A stretch of 64,000 nucleotides of DNA from NCBI GenBank assembly GCA_964017125.1, contig OZ024908.1, forward strand, positions 64,059,965 through 64,123,964. The letters run 5' to 3'. The DNA is from Flabesymbios commensalis (lineage: Eukaryota > Annelida > Polychaeta > Terebellida > Flabelligeridae). The notes beneath the pieces are model-generated. The model was not told the DNA's origin, ran no database searches, and was given only the letters and a program-made list of their open reading frames with translations. Shown piece by piece: positions 22,933 through 35,328 of the stretch (its first letter is position 1; every line of letters starts with the position of its first letter). Both the position numbers and the translations under genes were made by a program.

Positions 22933-25123
22933 TGACGACTGATCGTTTACGCAACAGTGTTTTCACCTAGACGCCAGTTGAAAACCGCTGTTTTCAAGGA
23001 TAGTTTCATTAATTTTAGGGGATTTTTTGAAAAAAATCAATAGCATTTTTTTCACAAGGTACGTGAAAGCTGTAGGTCAAAATATATATATGCCAGTTTA
23101 AATTAGTCAGAAAGAGTTATCAGACGAGAAGCACGTTTCTTTACGTCGAAAACGGCGTAAATTTCTAAACTTTTGGTCGAAATCCCACGTGTTTGGCGCC
23201 TTTTCAATATGGCGGCCTTGCCGGTTTCTCTAGAAGAATCCAGAAAATTATTCTCATAGACATAGTCTATCATTTTTTTATCGTAAGAGTTTGTTTAATG
23301 CCTTCATCCTACTAATGCCACTGTAGGCGAGTAGGAAGTGGGTATTTTCTGTAACTCATTTTTATCGTTGATTACCATAATTGGGTAACTCGATCTTAAA
23401 GTCCATAGACGAAATCTCATCATTTTTTCCCGATTTTTTCTACAAATCGACAGAAATTTTTACTATCGCTTCGACTCGGGTAACCTTTAATAGGTTTAGG
23501 GCCAAAATAAATTGTTTCCCTAAAAGAATGTCAATAAACGGTCTTATTTGGTCTGTTTAAAAATATTCCCAGGACCGTAGGTCAATATTTTGTACTATTA
23601 TCATATGTTATTTCAGAGAATGCTGAATATTGTATTTGTATTTGGTAGGTGTGCGCCATCTTGGCCGCTGGTTTCCCTAAGTTAGCTCAAAGCCCGCCGT
23701 GGGCACCCACGTGTTCCCCCCTAACCGGCATGCATCGGGACAGTGAACCTGTGTCGCCGCATCACATTAGCATAAAGTAAGCCGCCATTTTGATTTGGTG
23801 GAGATTATTAGTCACGTGTTCCAAATTTTACACGGACAGATTGTAATAACATTTTTTTTTAAATTTGTTTGTAAATTTTCTTTTTCAACACGATTGAGGG
23901 AGAAAATATGTAAATAAGTCGTTTCGAAAACGAAATTCTGCCACTAATTGTGCGAGACTTTTGTTCACTTTGAAACGCCTTTCGGTGTTTGTAATCGTGC
24001 TAGGCTATTCAGCGCCTTATTTGGACACGCAGTAGCTGATGAATATGCTAATGTGAGGCGAGACGGGGATGCTGACTGTATACCATGTACGCACCGCTCA
24101 AAAGCTTACAGTCACAGACTATAAGCCACATGCTGCCTGCTGCACAGGCTGTGAGCACCGACAATACACCACACACACACCCACTACAGACGACATAACA
24201 ACAACCGCACCGAGCACAGTCGGTTTATACGTCAACCAATGAATCGATGCGAGCGATTGATTCGGACGTTCATGAGAATGATTCGGTGATGAACGTACCA
24301 TTATAAAAAAAAAAGACGTGGAATGTTCATCACAGATATCATTTTTCAGCGAAATGATATACTTTATCATTTATCAGCATAGACTACTGTCAGTCACGCT
24401 TTAGATATTATTCTTAAATCATAAATGTCACTGTTTTTCTTCACAGTCACATTTAGTCTATCAGTTTGAGAACGAAATTTTCTCACGATAGTTATTTCTA
24501 AAGTTTAAATTTTTTATAAATACAGAAATATTCGATTTGACAGTTGCGCTATTGCGAAACATTGCAAATATTTGAATGTGTTTTTCGACTTTTGTGAAAA
24601 AAATTTTTTTCACCCAGGTCGATTTACAAAATACTATTATCATAGCTTAGCATAGCTTATCACAGTTGTATCTGGCATATTGTTTTTATGTACCACTGTG
24701 ACCTACGGTTTTCACGGTACCATTTTGCATGTGTGTGACTCAGTGAAAATGTTTTATGTCTCATATAGACCTCCAGTTTTCACTTTAATCAATACATACC
24801 TTTTGTGAATTTGTGAACAGCACTTAGGTGAAACTTCAACGACGCATATTTCTGCAACCAATCTGCAACCCCCGTTTCTCGCACCATGCGACATAGCATA
24901 AACATTTTCTACAGTCTACACTTCTAGCTTCAACATATTACAGACATTTTTCATCTGATTTTCACGGCATTGCACAACCTGTCCGCGCACGGCGCGTCAA
25001 AAATAGTTGGCATGTGTTAATACGACATGCCATTTTAAACACATTTGGGATAGACGCAGAGCCAATAGGCCAGCTACCCCAGATGCTTCATTAGTTAAAT
25101 AATTTTACAAACACTACTTCATA
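22933..25123 (+). other. Long untranslated leader of inner element
   Basis: About 2.2 kb separates the primer site from the gag ATG. No coding motif is recognisable on either strand. The stretch includes GGCGCCTTTTCAATATGGCG and GCGCCATCTTGGCC, and a microsatellite-like CACACACACACCC near 24171-24182. It may hold regulatory or packaging sequence, or a foreign insertion that cannot be delimited here. Confidence 0.5.
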
Positions 25124-26290
25124 ATGTCAAAGCAGTACGACAGCGAAGGCTTCCTGTCAACGCCTCTAGAAGGTTCGGGTGCTAGACCCAATGATAGCTA
25201 TCATCCCGACAGTGAAGACAATGAGGTTCGATTCCGAGAAGCAGACGAGGAATATCAACGCCTCAAAGCCGATTTCGCTCGAATTGCTCGGGATAGGAGT
25301 CTGAATTCCCACTCGAGGAGCGACTCCTCAAGGAGTTCTTCACCGCTTGGTAGACAGCCGCAGAAACGTGCTACGAGCTTACTCAAGTTTAGAATCGCAA
25401 CTTTCTACGCCTCTGATGTGGAACTCTGGTTTAATCAAATCGAGACGCAATTCGCCCTCCACCAGATCGATGATGATGACGAGAGGTACAGCCTAACCTG
25501 CGCTGCACTTTCTGGCGAGATTGCATCAGACGTGAGAGACGTGCTGCTGCAGCCTTTCAGGTCAAACAAATATGACAGCCTGAAAGCAATTCTAATTGAG
25601 AGGCGAGGATTGACAACACCTGAAAGTTATCTCTGGCGAGAAGATTGGAAATGATATTCCCTCGCGTTTCCTGAGGCGTCTGCAGAAGACTGCAGGTTTC
25701 GGCACCAAAGCTGTTGTGGGAAAGGCTGTAATTCGGCAAGCGTTCATACGACAGATGCCCGCTTCCATCAGAGCCCATTTGGCGACTCAACCCGACAGTG
25801 CCTCTCTCGAAAGTTTGGCCGTTTTGGCTGAAGGGCACTGGCTGCAGAACAGGACGTTGAAGAGAGTAAGCCGGGGGTCGCAGAGATCAAAGTCGACGAG
25901 ACCAGCAAATTAGTTGGTTTGTTAGAAGATCTATCCAAACGCATTAAGAGATTAGAAACAGTAACAACATCGGAGAGGAAACGAAATAAAGGACGTGGAC
26001 GAGCAAATACCTACGCTCACGCGCCTGCATTTGCCCCTAATGTACAGGCCTCAGGTTTCATTAGTAACCAACATAGTCAGTATAGAGACGTTAAAGATAA
26101 TGCTCGACCTTTCGCTCCGCCGACAAATTCGCAAACAAATGCTCGACCTTCCGTTCCGCCGCCGAACACACAGAGAAATGACGCCGCTAAGACTTTGAAT
26201 TCGGCTGATGCAACTGTCTGCTATTTTCACCAGACTTTCGGTGACAAGGCACGCACGTGCAGAAGCCCCTGCGCTTTTTCTTTAAACTGC
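25124..26290 (+). pseudogene. gag region of inner CsRn1-clade element
   Basis: It starts with ATG in MSKQYDSEGFLSTPLEG. A capsid-like section contains ATFYASDVELWFNQIETQFA, the typical start of the retrotransposon Gag domain. A charged linker follows (RIKRLETVTTSERKRNKGRG), then proline/asparagine-rich sequence and the CHCC zinc finger [18 protein letters not shown] near the end. The finger spacing differs from the usual CCHC knuckle and identifies the CsRn1 clade. The region is broken in this copy. Confidence 0.85.
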
Positions 26291-29200
26291 TAAGCCAGAG
26301 CAAGATTGCGACTCTTGCATCTGGCGGTATAACTGAGACGCGACATGACTCCCCGGACGCTAGTTCTCCAAAGTTATCTCACTCTAAGTTATTATATGTC
26401 GCAGATAAAGGACATAAATGCAGATATTTAATCGACACGGGCGCAGCTGTCAGTGTTCTGCCAAAATCTTGCGCTAACGGGATTTCGGGCGCTGACAGTC
26501 TCCCCCTGGTGGCAGCTAATAACAGTACTATAAACACTTACGGCAATTGTAAACGCGTCGTCGATGTCGGCTTAAAGCGCGAATATCCGTGGACATTCAT
26601 AGTGGCAGATGTGCAGCAACCCATAATCGGGGCTGATTTTTTAATCCACTACAATTTGCTCGTAGACTTGAGAAGCAGATGTCTTCGAGACATGCGTACA
26701 GGCTTAGCCATTGCCGCTTCATTATCTTCGATTAAACCTCTGTCATTGAACAGAGTTGATACAGTTCAAAATGAATATACTAAACTCCTCGGCCAGTTCC
26801 CGGAACTGACACGCCCTACGACAAAGGGTGAGCCCGTCAAACACGGCATAACTCACAAGATAGTGACTAAAGGTCACCCGGTTTTTGCTCGACCACGACG
26901 TTTGGCTCCCGATAAGCTGGTCACCGCCAAACGTGAGTTTGACGATATGATTAAATTAGGGGTCATTGAACCCAGCGACAGCGAGTGGTCCTCAGCGCTT
27001 CACATGGTGCCAAAGAAAAACGGCGATTGGAGACCATGCAGGGACTACCGTAGTTTGAATGCACAGACCGTACCGGACCGTTATCCGATTCCGCATATTC
27101 AAGATTTTACGCAGCGGTTAGCCGGATCGAAAATTTTTTCGAAGATAGACTTAGTCAGGGCTTATTACCAAATTCCGGTGGAACCGTCCGACGTACACAA
27201 GACTGCTGTTACCACACCTTTTGGCTTGTTTATTTCACTAGAACCCCATTTGGTCTGAGAAATTCCGGTCAAACGTTTCAGCGATTTATAGACCACGTGA
27301 CACGCTGACTTGATTTCGTTTTTGTTTATTTGGATGACCTACTGGTAACCAGCCCAGATCATAAAACGCATAAGAAACATCTACGAATTCTTTTTGCTCG
27401 ACTATCGGAGTACGGAATCAGCATTGGTCCTGAAAAGTGTCAGTTCGGAACATCTGAATTAAGTTTCTTAGGTCATCACGTTTGCGCCGAAGGCATTTCG
27501 CCGTTACCTAGCGCCGTTGACGCGATCGTTAATTTCAATAAACCCGAAAAGCAACGAGCATTGGGTAGGTATCTGGGAATGGTGAATTATTACCACCGTT
27601 TCATACCGCATTGCGTCGCGAAGCTGACGCCACTCAATAATCTACTGACTTCTACCAACGAAGGCCATACCAGATTGTCACCGAAATCAAATTTCGATTT
27701 GAAGTGGAATAAAGAAGCAGAGTCAGCATTTTCCGAGTCCAAACAGATATTGGCAAACGCTACGCTTCTGGTGCACCCAGATTCTACGGCCCAGCTTAAC
27801 ATCACGTGTGACGCTAGTGATGTCGCCGTCGGTGGCGTTTTGCAGCAATTTTTAAACGGTATGTGGCAGCCGCTTTCGTTTTTCAGCAAGAAGCTGAACC
27901 CAGCAGAGACACGCTATAGCGCGTTCGATCGTGAACTTTTGGCAGTATACGCTACAATTAAACATTTCAGACACAATTTAAAAGGACGAAATTTTTTCGT
28001 TAATACTGATCACAAACCGTTAACATTCGTAATGTCATCCGTGACTGAGCGCGCATCCCTACGACAAACACGTCATTTAGCGTTCATCGCTGAATTCACC
28101 ACCGATATTAGATATGTAAAAGGAGAGACAAATTTCGTCGCTGATGCGCTGTCACGACCATCAGTGTCAGCGATACACGATGGCCCAGTAATAGACTATA
28201 AAGAGTTAAGTCTCGATCAAGCTAATGACGCGGAATTCACACGTTTGAGACATTCGACTACATCCACTATGAATTTCAAACTATTGAAATCGTTTGATAA
28301 TCAATTGATCTGGTGTGATGTGTCCACGGGACACAACCGGCCGTACCTTACCGCGAAATTTCGCCGAAAAGTTTTTTCAAACTTGCACGGTTTAGGCCAT
28401 CTATCGCATAGAGCTACCAGACCTTTAATTAATACCTGATTTGTATGGCACGGCATGAATATAGATATTGCTAGATGGTGCCGTACCTGTAAGGGTTGCC
28501 AGACCGCTAAAGTTTCACGTCATAACACTCCAGTTTTCGGAAAGTTCACTGAACCTACCGAGCGATTCGATCATGTCCACGTGGACATAGTCGGACTTTT
28601 ACCCTATGCCGATGGTTTTAGATATCTACTGACTTGCGTCGATCGTTTTACACGTTGGCCCGAAGCTATACCTATGGTAGATATTAGAGCTGAAACGGTC
28701 GCCGATGCCTTCTTCAGCGGGTGGATAGCACGTTATGGTACCCCTGCCACTATCACCACTGATAGGGGCGCTCAATTCGAGTCCAAATTGTGGGATAGTT
28801 TATGTAACCAATTCGGGATTATTCGGAATCGTACCACGAGTTATCACCCTCAGTCGAATGGCATGGTCGAGCGTTTCCACCGTCAATTGAAAGCCGCCAT
28901 CATGGCGCACGAGTCACCGAATCCGTGGACTATCACGTTACCTGCCATACTGTTAGGAGTTCGTTCAGCCGTGAAAGAGAGACTGGGCAAGTCAGCTGCT
29001 GAGATGATTTACGGTACAACCCTTAGACTCCCAGGAGAGTTTACTAAACAGTACAACGTCGACGCTAACACTGATTTGGAGAATTTTTCAGACAAGCTAC
29101 GCGTGGCCATGTCGCGTCTCCGTCTATGTCCGCCACGTGACACACAACAACACAACATTTTCCAATTCAAGGAAATAGCTACATGTACTCATGTATTCTT

Positions 29201-29924
29201 GCGCCGAATCGCAATTGCACCGCCTCTGACCTCCCCTTACGATGGACCATACAAGGTCGTCGCGAGGAGTGGCAGAGTAATGAAAATCCTAGTTAAAGGC
29301 AAGGTTGAGACGGTCTCCTTAGATCGCGTTAAACCCGCTCACATGGAGTGCGAGCCTACAACAGGAACGACAACACAGCGTAAACCGCCAAGCAAGCCAC
29401 GGAAGTCGACGGCTACCAGGACATCTAGTAAGAATCCACAGGGTCCACCTAGACCTGGTAGTGCGGACACTCCGACGTCCAACGGGACGAGAGTCAACAC
29501 AAAAAAGTCGACGGCAGTCAGAAGCAATCAAAAATCGGCCACAGTCCCAACGCAAATAGATGTTAAAGTCAACTTGTCTAGCAGAGACAATACTTACGTA
29601 GCGCTGCATTCGCGAGCCCCTGCCGCGTCCCGCGCTAAAGGGAACGGCGGTGGTTTACAAACGTATTCCCGCATACCTTTACATCTACGGGGTAAAACCC
29701 CGGGTGCTGCTGACACCGTATTCGACTCGACAAAAAGCAAACATGCGAATATCGCTAATCGCGAAAAAATTTCGACCGACCAAACAGTGCGAAAAACTAG
29801 AGTCGGACGAATAATCCAGACTCCTGCTCGATTCGTGCAGATGGTTCACGCCATAGTCGCGCCTAATGACGTCTATGGCGGGCCCAACCGCATACCTCGT
29901 AATAACAATGTTGTTAAATTGTAA
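26291..29924 (+). pseudogene. pol region of inner element (PR-RT-RH-IN)
   Basis: Domains occur in the Ty3/gypsy order. The protease has [13 protein letters not shown] near 26430. Reverse transcriptase has [20 protein letters not shown] near 27005 and FVYLDDLLVTS near 27320 (YLDD catalytic pair). RNase H has NITCDASDVAVGG near 27800 and a VNTDHKPL motif. Integrase has an N-terminal zinc-binding region around 28390-28510, then DDE residues in HVDIVG, TTDRGAQFES and NGMVERFHR (28580-28880). A basic, serine/threonine-rich tail follows and no chromodomain is visible. The region is interrupted in a few places and does not form one open frame. Confidence 0.88.
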
Positions 29925-30284
29925 ATGAATATGCCAGGCCTGGCAGAATTGTGTACAGATATATAAATGTAAAGACATTTTCTTTTAGCAAGCTCATTGC
30001 TAAAGCATTAATAGCAATTCTGTTAATTAAATGAATGGGTTGATAGCAGCTTGCAGCACATGAATCATATATATATAAAGGACAGTTGGTGTTAAGAGGA
30101 TAGGACAATTCACGTATAATGCTGCGCTTTCAACCGCCCACAATGTAACCACACTCGCTATATATATTTTTTTAAGAAAACTATGCTTAGTATAAGAGGT
30201 TACATATTTTACAACCCCGCTACTTGCACGAAGCAGTCTCCTACACGTCAGTTTGGTCCTACGTTGTCACTCAGCCGGGGGTAA
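29925..30284 (+). other. 3' untranslated part of inner element with extra 145 bp
   Basis: Compared with the outer copy (34020-34271), the sequence from GCCAGGCCTGGC to GTTGGTGTTAAGAGGAT contains about 145 extra bases (29941-30086). They include TATATATATAAAGGACAG and GCTAAAGCATTAATAGCAAT. The purine-rich tract GGGGGTAA directly precedes the 3' LTR, as it does in the outer copy. Confidence 0.55.
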
Positions 30285-30696
30285 TGTAGGATCCTGACAT
30301 CGCTCAGTTAATGTGGCGTTTATCCCCAGATTCCTGGACGCGGGCGGACAGGGATGACCGCCTCGTTTTCATACCGTGGTGACGTGCGCACACAGAGCAG
30401 TGTGTGCGGCCTTGGTATTATTCCCGCACTTCAAGCGTAATACTCAGCGACTGCGGACGTGCCGTAGCTCGCTCTTGCTAAGTCCATAAAGACGTGCCGT
30501 GCGTGGATGGTTGTGCTTTGCTGTTATTGCATGTTAATCAAATAAACATGACAAGAGAGAAGAGAGTTTCCTGGTTTGTTTGAAACCGTCGACCAGACGG
30601 ATGAGGAGGATGTTTGAGTTTTGATGGTGAGATTGGGCGGAGTCCCTCGTCGACCGTTGTGACCCCATAACGGAACTCCCGGCGTAGGCCCCATCA
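30285..30696 (+). repeat. 3' LTR of inner element
   Basis: It begins TGTAGGATCCTGACATCG and ends GTAGGCCCCATCA, nearly identical to 22504-22914. AATAAA is at 30541-30546. The downstream flank starts ACTATACGTGG, restoring the outer element's protease reading after the ACTA duplication. Confidence 0.9.
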
Positions 30697-33600
30697 ACTA
30701 TACGTGGACATTTATAGTAGCAGACGTTAAACAGCCCATTATAGGGGCGGATTTTCTCATACATTATAGTTTACTGGTGGACTTGAGAAGTCGGTGTCTA
30801 AGAGACATGAGAACGGGTTTAGCTATACCTGCTTCACTATCGTCAATTATTTACTGTTATGGACTTCGTCCACTCAATAAAGTGGAAGCAGTCCATAACG
30901 ACTAGGCCCCTACACAAAACTATTAGGTCAGTTCCCGGAACTGACTCGCCCTACGACGAAGGAAGAGACTGCCAAACACGGCATTACACACAAAATAGTG
31001 ACCAAAGGACACCCAGTGTTCGCGCGACCACGACGATTAGCCCCTGACAAACTAGTCACTGCGAAACGCGAGTTTGATGATATGATAAATTAGGAGTTAT
31101 TGAACCCAGCGACAGTGGATGGTCCTCAGCGCTTTATATGGTCCCCAAGAAAAATAGCGACTGGAGACCATGTGGTGATTATAGAAGCTTGAACGCTCAG
31201 ACCGTACCAGATCGATACCCGATCCCTCACATTCAAGACTTTACGCAGCGTCTAGCTGGTTCGATTTTTTTTTCTAAAATTGATTTAGTAAGAGCGTATT
31301 ATCAAATACCAGTTGAACCGTCCGATTTGCATAAGACAGCGGTTACCACACCTTTCGGTCTTTTCAATTTCACTAGGACACCGTTTGGTCTACGAAATTC
31401 CGGTCAAACTTTCCAACGTTTCATCGATCACGTTACACGCGGATTAGATTTCGTGTTCGTATATTTAGATGATATATTAGTCACCAGCCCCGATCATAGT
31501 ACCCATAAGAAGCATTTGAAAATTCTTTTCGCCCGACTAGCCGAATACGGTATTATAATCGGTCTTGGGAAATGTCAGTTCGGTACAACCGAGTTGAGCT
31601 TTATAGGCCACCACGTTTGTTCAGAAGGAATTTCGCCGTTGCCCAGCGCAGTTGACGCCATAGTTAATTTCGCAATACCCGAAAAGCAACAAGGGTTACG
31701 AATATAGGGCCTACTTAGGAATGGTAAATTATTACCATTGATTTATACCACAATGCGCGGCGGAGTTGACACCGTTAAACAATTTACTGACTGCAGCCAA
31801 TGACGGTCATACGAGGCTGTCACCGAAGTCTAATTTTGATTTAAAGTGGAATGAAAGTGCAGAATCGGCATTTTCAGAGTCTAAGCAAATACTAGCAAAT
31901 GCAACACTCCTGGTACATCCAGACAATTCGGCCCCGTTGAATATCACGTGTGACGCTAGTGATTTCGCCGTAGGTGGCGTTTTGCAACAGTATATAGACA
32001 ATGTTTGGCAGCCACTTTCATTTTTTAGTAAAAAATTTTAACCTGCGGAGACACGTTACAGCGCGTTTGACCGCGAGCTTTTGGCAGTGTATGCCACTAT
32101 CAGACATTTTAGGCACAATTTAGAAGGCCGTAACTTTTTCGTAAATACTGACCACAAACCTTTAACTTTTGTAATGTCATCAGTTACCGAACGCCCATAA
32201 CTACGACAATCAAGACAGTTGGCTTTCATAGCCGAGTTTACCACGGACATAAGATACGTGAAAGGTGAGACAAATTTCGTCGCTGACGCGCTGTCACGAC
32301 CATCAGTGTCAGTCATAGACAGTACATCAGCAATAAATTACAAAGAATTAAGTGCAGATCAAGCCTTGGATGCGGAATTCACGAGATTGCGACACTCAAC
32401 GTCGTCTACTATGAACTTTCAACTGCTCAAGTCATTTGATAACCATTTGATTTAGTGCGACGTGTCAACAGGACACAAGCAGATATCTTACAGAAAAAAT
32501 TTGAAAAACTGTTTTCTTAAATCTACATGGATTAGGTCATCCATCGCATAGGGCTACCAAGCCCTTGATAAATAAAAGATTTGTATGGCATGGCATGAAT
32601 ATAGATATCGCTAAATGGTGCCTTTCCTGCAAAGGCTGTCAGACCCCCAAAATTTCTCGCCACAATCAGCCAGTTTTCGGCAAATTCACCGAACCTACCG
32701 AGAGATTTGACCACGTACACATTGATATTGTCGGACCCCTGCCGTGCGCTGACAGTTTTAGATAGGCCTATTTACTGATTTGTGTCGATCGTTTCACACG
32801 TTGGCCGGAAGCCATTCCTATTGTGGATATTCGAGCCGAAACAGTCGCCGATGCCTTTTTCAGTGGGTGGATAGCACGTTTCGGGACTCTCGCCACTATC
32901 ACCACAGATAGGGGCGCCCAGTTCGAATCAAATGGTTTATGCAACCAGTTCGGGATAGTAAGAAATCGCACAACGAGCTACCACCCCCAGTCGAACGGCA
33001 TGGTCGAGCGTTTCCACCGTCAGTTAAAAGCAGCCATTATGGCACACGAGTCACCGAATCCATGGACAATAACACTACCCTCTGTTTTACTTGGCGTTCG
33101 TTCCGCCGTTAAAGAGTTATTGGGCAGGTCGCTTGCCGAGATGATTTATGGTACGACACTTAGACTACCAGGAGAATTTACACAGAAGTATACCGTTGAC
33201 GCAAATACAAACTTGTATAATTACTCAGATAAGCTACGCGTAGCCATGTCGCGTCTCCGTTTGTGCCCACCGTGCGACACACACCAGAAAAACATTTTCC
33301 AGTATAAGGAAATTGACACATGCACACATGTATTTTTGCGACGAATCGCAATTGTGCCGCCTCTGACCGCCCCTTACGACGGCCCATATAAGGTCATCGT
33401 GAGAAGCGAGTCATGAAAATCCTGATAAAAGGCAAGGTGGAAACAGTCTCATTTGACCGAGTTAAAACTGCACATTTTGAGTGCGAGCCTGCAACAGGTA
33501 CAACCACACAGCGTACTACGCAATCGAAAAGAACGAGCTCGAAGACTACACGGATCGTCAGAGGGAATACACAGGATCAACTATATAGCACCCAGTAGCA

Positions 33601-34271
33601 CGCACACTCAGAGGTCCAACAGGACGAGTGTTAAACCGACAACGACACAATCTAAAGCGACTAAACATGGTACAAATTTGGCCACTGCTCCACAGCAAAA
33701 AGCCATAAGAGTAAAATTTAAACCTTATGTAGCGCCACATTCGCGAGCCCCCGCCGTTTCCCGCGCTAACGGGAACGACAGCGGTTTGCGAACGTATTCA
33801 CGTGTACCTTTGCATTTAAGGGGTAAAACCTCTCCTACAAGCGATATGCGCAAACAATCGAATGTTAAAAACGATTCGAATATCGCTGATAGCGATAAAA
33901 TTATGGCGAACAATCAAAACTTCGGCACGGTTCGTGCCGCTGGTCCACGCCATAGTGGCGCCTAACGACATCTATGGCGGGACCAACCGCACGTACCGAA
34001 GTAATAATAGTTATAATTTGTAAAAATGAATTCGCCAGGCCTGGCCTTTGGTGTTAAGAGGATTGGAACTTCAGTGCTAAAAGGATAGGATCGATAATTT
34101 TACTTCGTAACGCTGCGATTATGATGTTAACCAACCACCCACGCTGTATTTTTAAACCTGACTGTTTTATTGTTCGCTTAATGTATATGTTTGTGTGCAC
34201 TTTCCAAGCGGAACCGACGCAGTCTCCACAAGTTAGTTTGGTTCATACGTTTGCACTAAACCCGGGGGTAA
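30697..34271 (+). pseudogene. pol remainder of outer element
   Basis: It resumes with [18 protein letters not shown], the end of the protease, then reverse transcriptase (31138-31690), RNase H (31766-32320), integrase (32560-33420) and a basic tail to about 33965. All are collinear with the inner copy but clearly diverged. It is much interrupted and non-functional. GGGGGTAA before 34272 is the polypurine tract. Confidence 0.85.
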
Positions 34272-34607
34272 TGTGGGAACCTGCGTCTCACCGTTCAGGC
34301 TGGTTCAGGCGTCTCCGACCTTTGACGAAAGGCGGCCTGCCTGGCCTCACTTTTGAATTGCGCCACATCAGTAGATGCGCGTCACTTACCCCCAGGCCGC
34401 CGAGTCGAGCAGACGTCTCGCTAGACTCAAGCGCCGAGCCGCTGGCTAGGTTGTCGCGTTCTGCGTGGAAATGTGTGCACTAAAGTTACTACAATGTTTA
34501 GACTAAATAAACAAGAATAAACTGGAAAATGAATCAACCAAATTATTTGTGTTCCGTCATCCCGACGAGAATGAAGACTGAAGTGAAGGGAGCTGGGACT
34601 TGTTCCA
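34272..34607 (+). repeat. 3' LTR of outer element
   Basis: It begins TGTGGGAACCTGCGTCTC right after GGGGGTAA. AATAAA lies at 34506-34511. The end is placed at TTGTTCCA because a CA end is expected; no second LTR is available to confirm it. The sequence is unlike the inner element's LTR, so the two elements are separate subfamilies. Confidence 0.6.
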
Positions 34608-35328
34608 CTAATCCCCTATTAGTGATAAGTCCTAGACTTACATTTGCATCTTATTTTATGAGTATAATAATTATATCCTATTATAATATTAATTATATCA
34701 TCCTCCACTCCGTGACGATGTTTCTGGAATGTGGACGATTTGTCCCATGTGCATTATTTCCTTGTTTAGTGAATGGTGAACACAAACGTTTTAAAATTAT
34801 ACTATTAGGCCTATCTCTTAGGCTACAGCCTAAGTGGCATTTGTCAAATAGTTTCCAAATACCACTCTGTAACACGCCAATTCATACATAAAAGTCTGAC
34901 TTAACCCTTAAAGCGTTAAGCGCAACAAAAATCGTTTTTAATCCGGCCCCAGCAAACACGAAACGTTGTCCTGATGTTGGACCAATGCTGGGCCAGCGTC
35001 GTAGTCGGTTGGCCAGCCTTGGCCTTACATCGGGACAACGTCGGATAACGTATCGTGTCTGCTGGGTCTTATTAGCCGTTTAAATCACATTTATTGGGAA
35101 CGAACTGTGTGTACAAACATCAAGATATGCAAATGTTCTGTCTGAAACTAAACAAAGTGGTCATTTTCACCCACTTTAGGTTGTGGATCGCGGTAACGAG
35201 ACACAACTTCAAGTGCAGGGTGAAAATAGAAATTATTTAATTTAGCGCTTTGATGATTACCGATGACTGTTCATGCTATTTTGCATCATAATTTATTATT
35301 ATATATAAATTATCAAAATTAAATGGCT
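34608..35328. repeat. Non-coding stretch with foldbacks
   Basis: A complete CCCAGCAAAC-family foldback lies at 34948-35066 (ends CCCAGCAAACACGAAACG and CGTATCGTGTCTGCTGGG). From 35155 to 35240 is a reverse piece of family B (TTTTCACCCACTTTAGG, TTGTGGATCGCGGTAACGAG). The rest is unremarkable AT-rich DNA. Confidence 0.6.

Larger units (their letters stand above)
22504..30696 (+). mobile_element. Inner CsRn1-clade Ty3/gypsy element with two LTRs
   Basis: An 8.2-kb element with direct LTRs (22504-22914 and 30285-30696), a tRNA-Trp-type primer site, a long untranslated leader, gag, pol in the order protease, reverse transcriptase, RNase H, integrase, and a purine-rich GGGGG tract before the 3' LTR. 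ACTA flanks it on both sides and the outer element's protease sequence resumes directly after it. By eye the LTRs differ at about nine positions plus one indel in 411 bases (near 2%), so insertion is fairly recent on an evolutionary scale, perhaps a few million years if rates are typical. The coding part has a handful of breaks, so this copy is broken. Gag has the CHCC finger of the CsRn1 clade. There is no envelope gene. Confidence 0.9.
21455..34607 (+). mobile_element. Outer CsRn1-clade Ty3/gypsy element, broken and split
   Basis: This older LTR-retrotransposon copy has lost its 5' LTR and the start of gag. Its 5' remnant (21455-22503) holds part of gag, a CHCC zinc finger (CYYHQAFGDKARLCSEPC) and the start of the protease with the motif [11 protein letters not shown]. 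The rest (30697-34271) holds the end of the protease, reverse transcriptase ([13 protein letters not shown]), RNase H (NITCDASD, FDRELLAVYA) and integrase (TTDRGAQFES, SNGMVERFHR). A second, related element sits between the two parts. A 3' LTR follows at 34272. The copy carries many breaks, on the order of ten, and is a fossil. The CHCC finger is the hallmark of the CsRn1 clade. Confidence 0.85.

Noticed and set aside
29319-29609. Minus-strand open frames opposite the integrase tail
   Set aside because: Shadow frames of the GC-richer pol coding strand.
34121-34891. Two 120-codon open frames on the plus strand
   Set aside because: They cover the 3' untranslated part and LTR of the outer retroelement and adjoining AT-rich DNA; no domain features.
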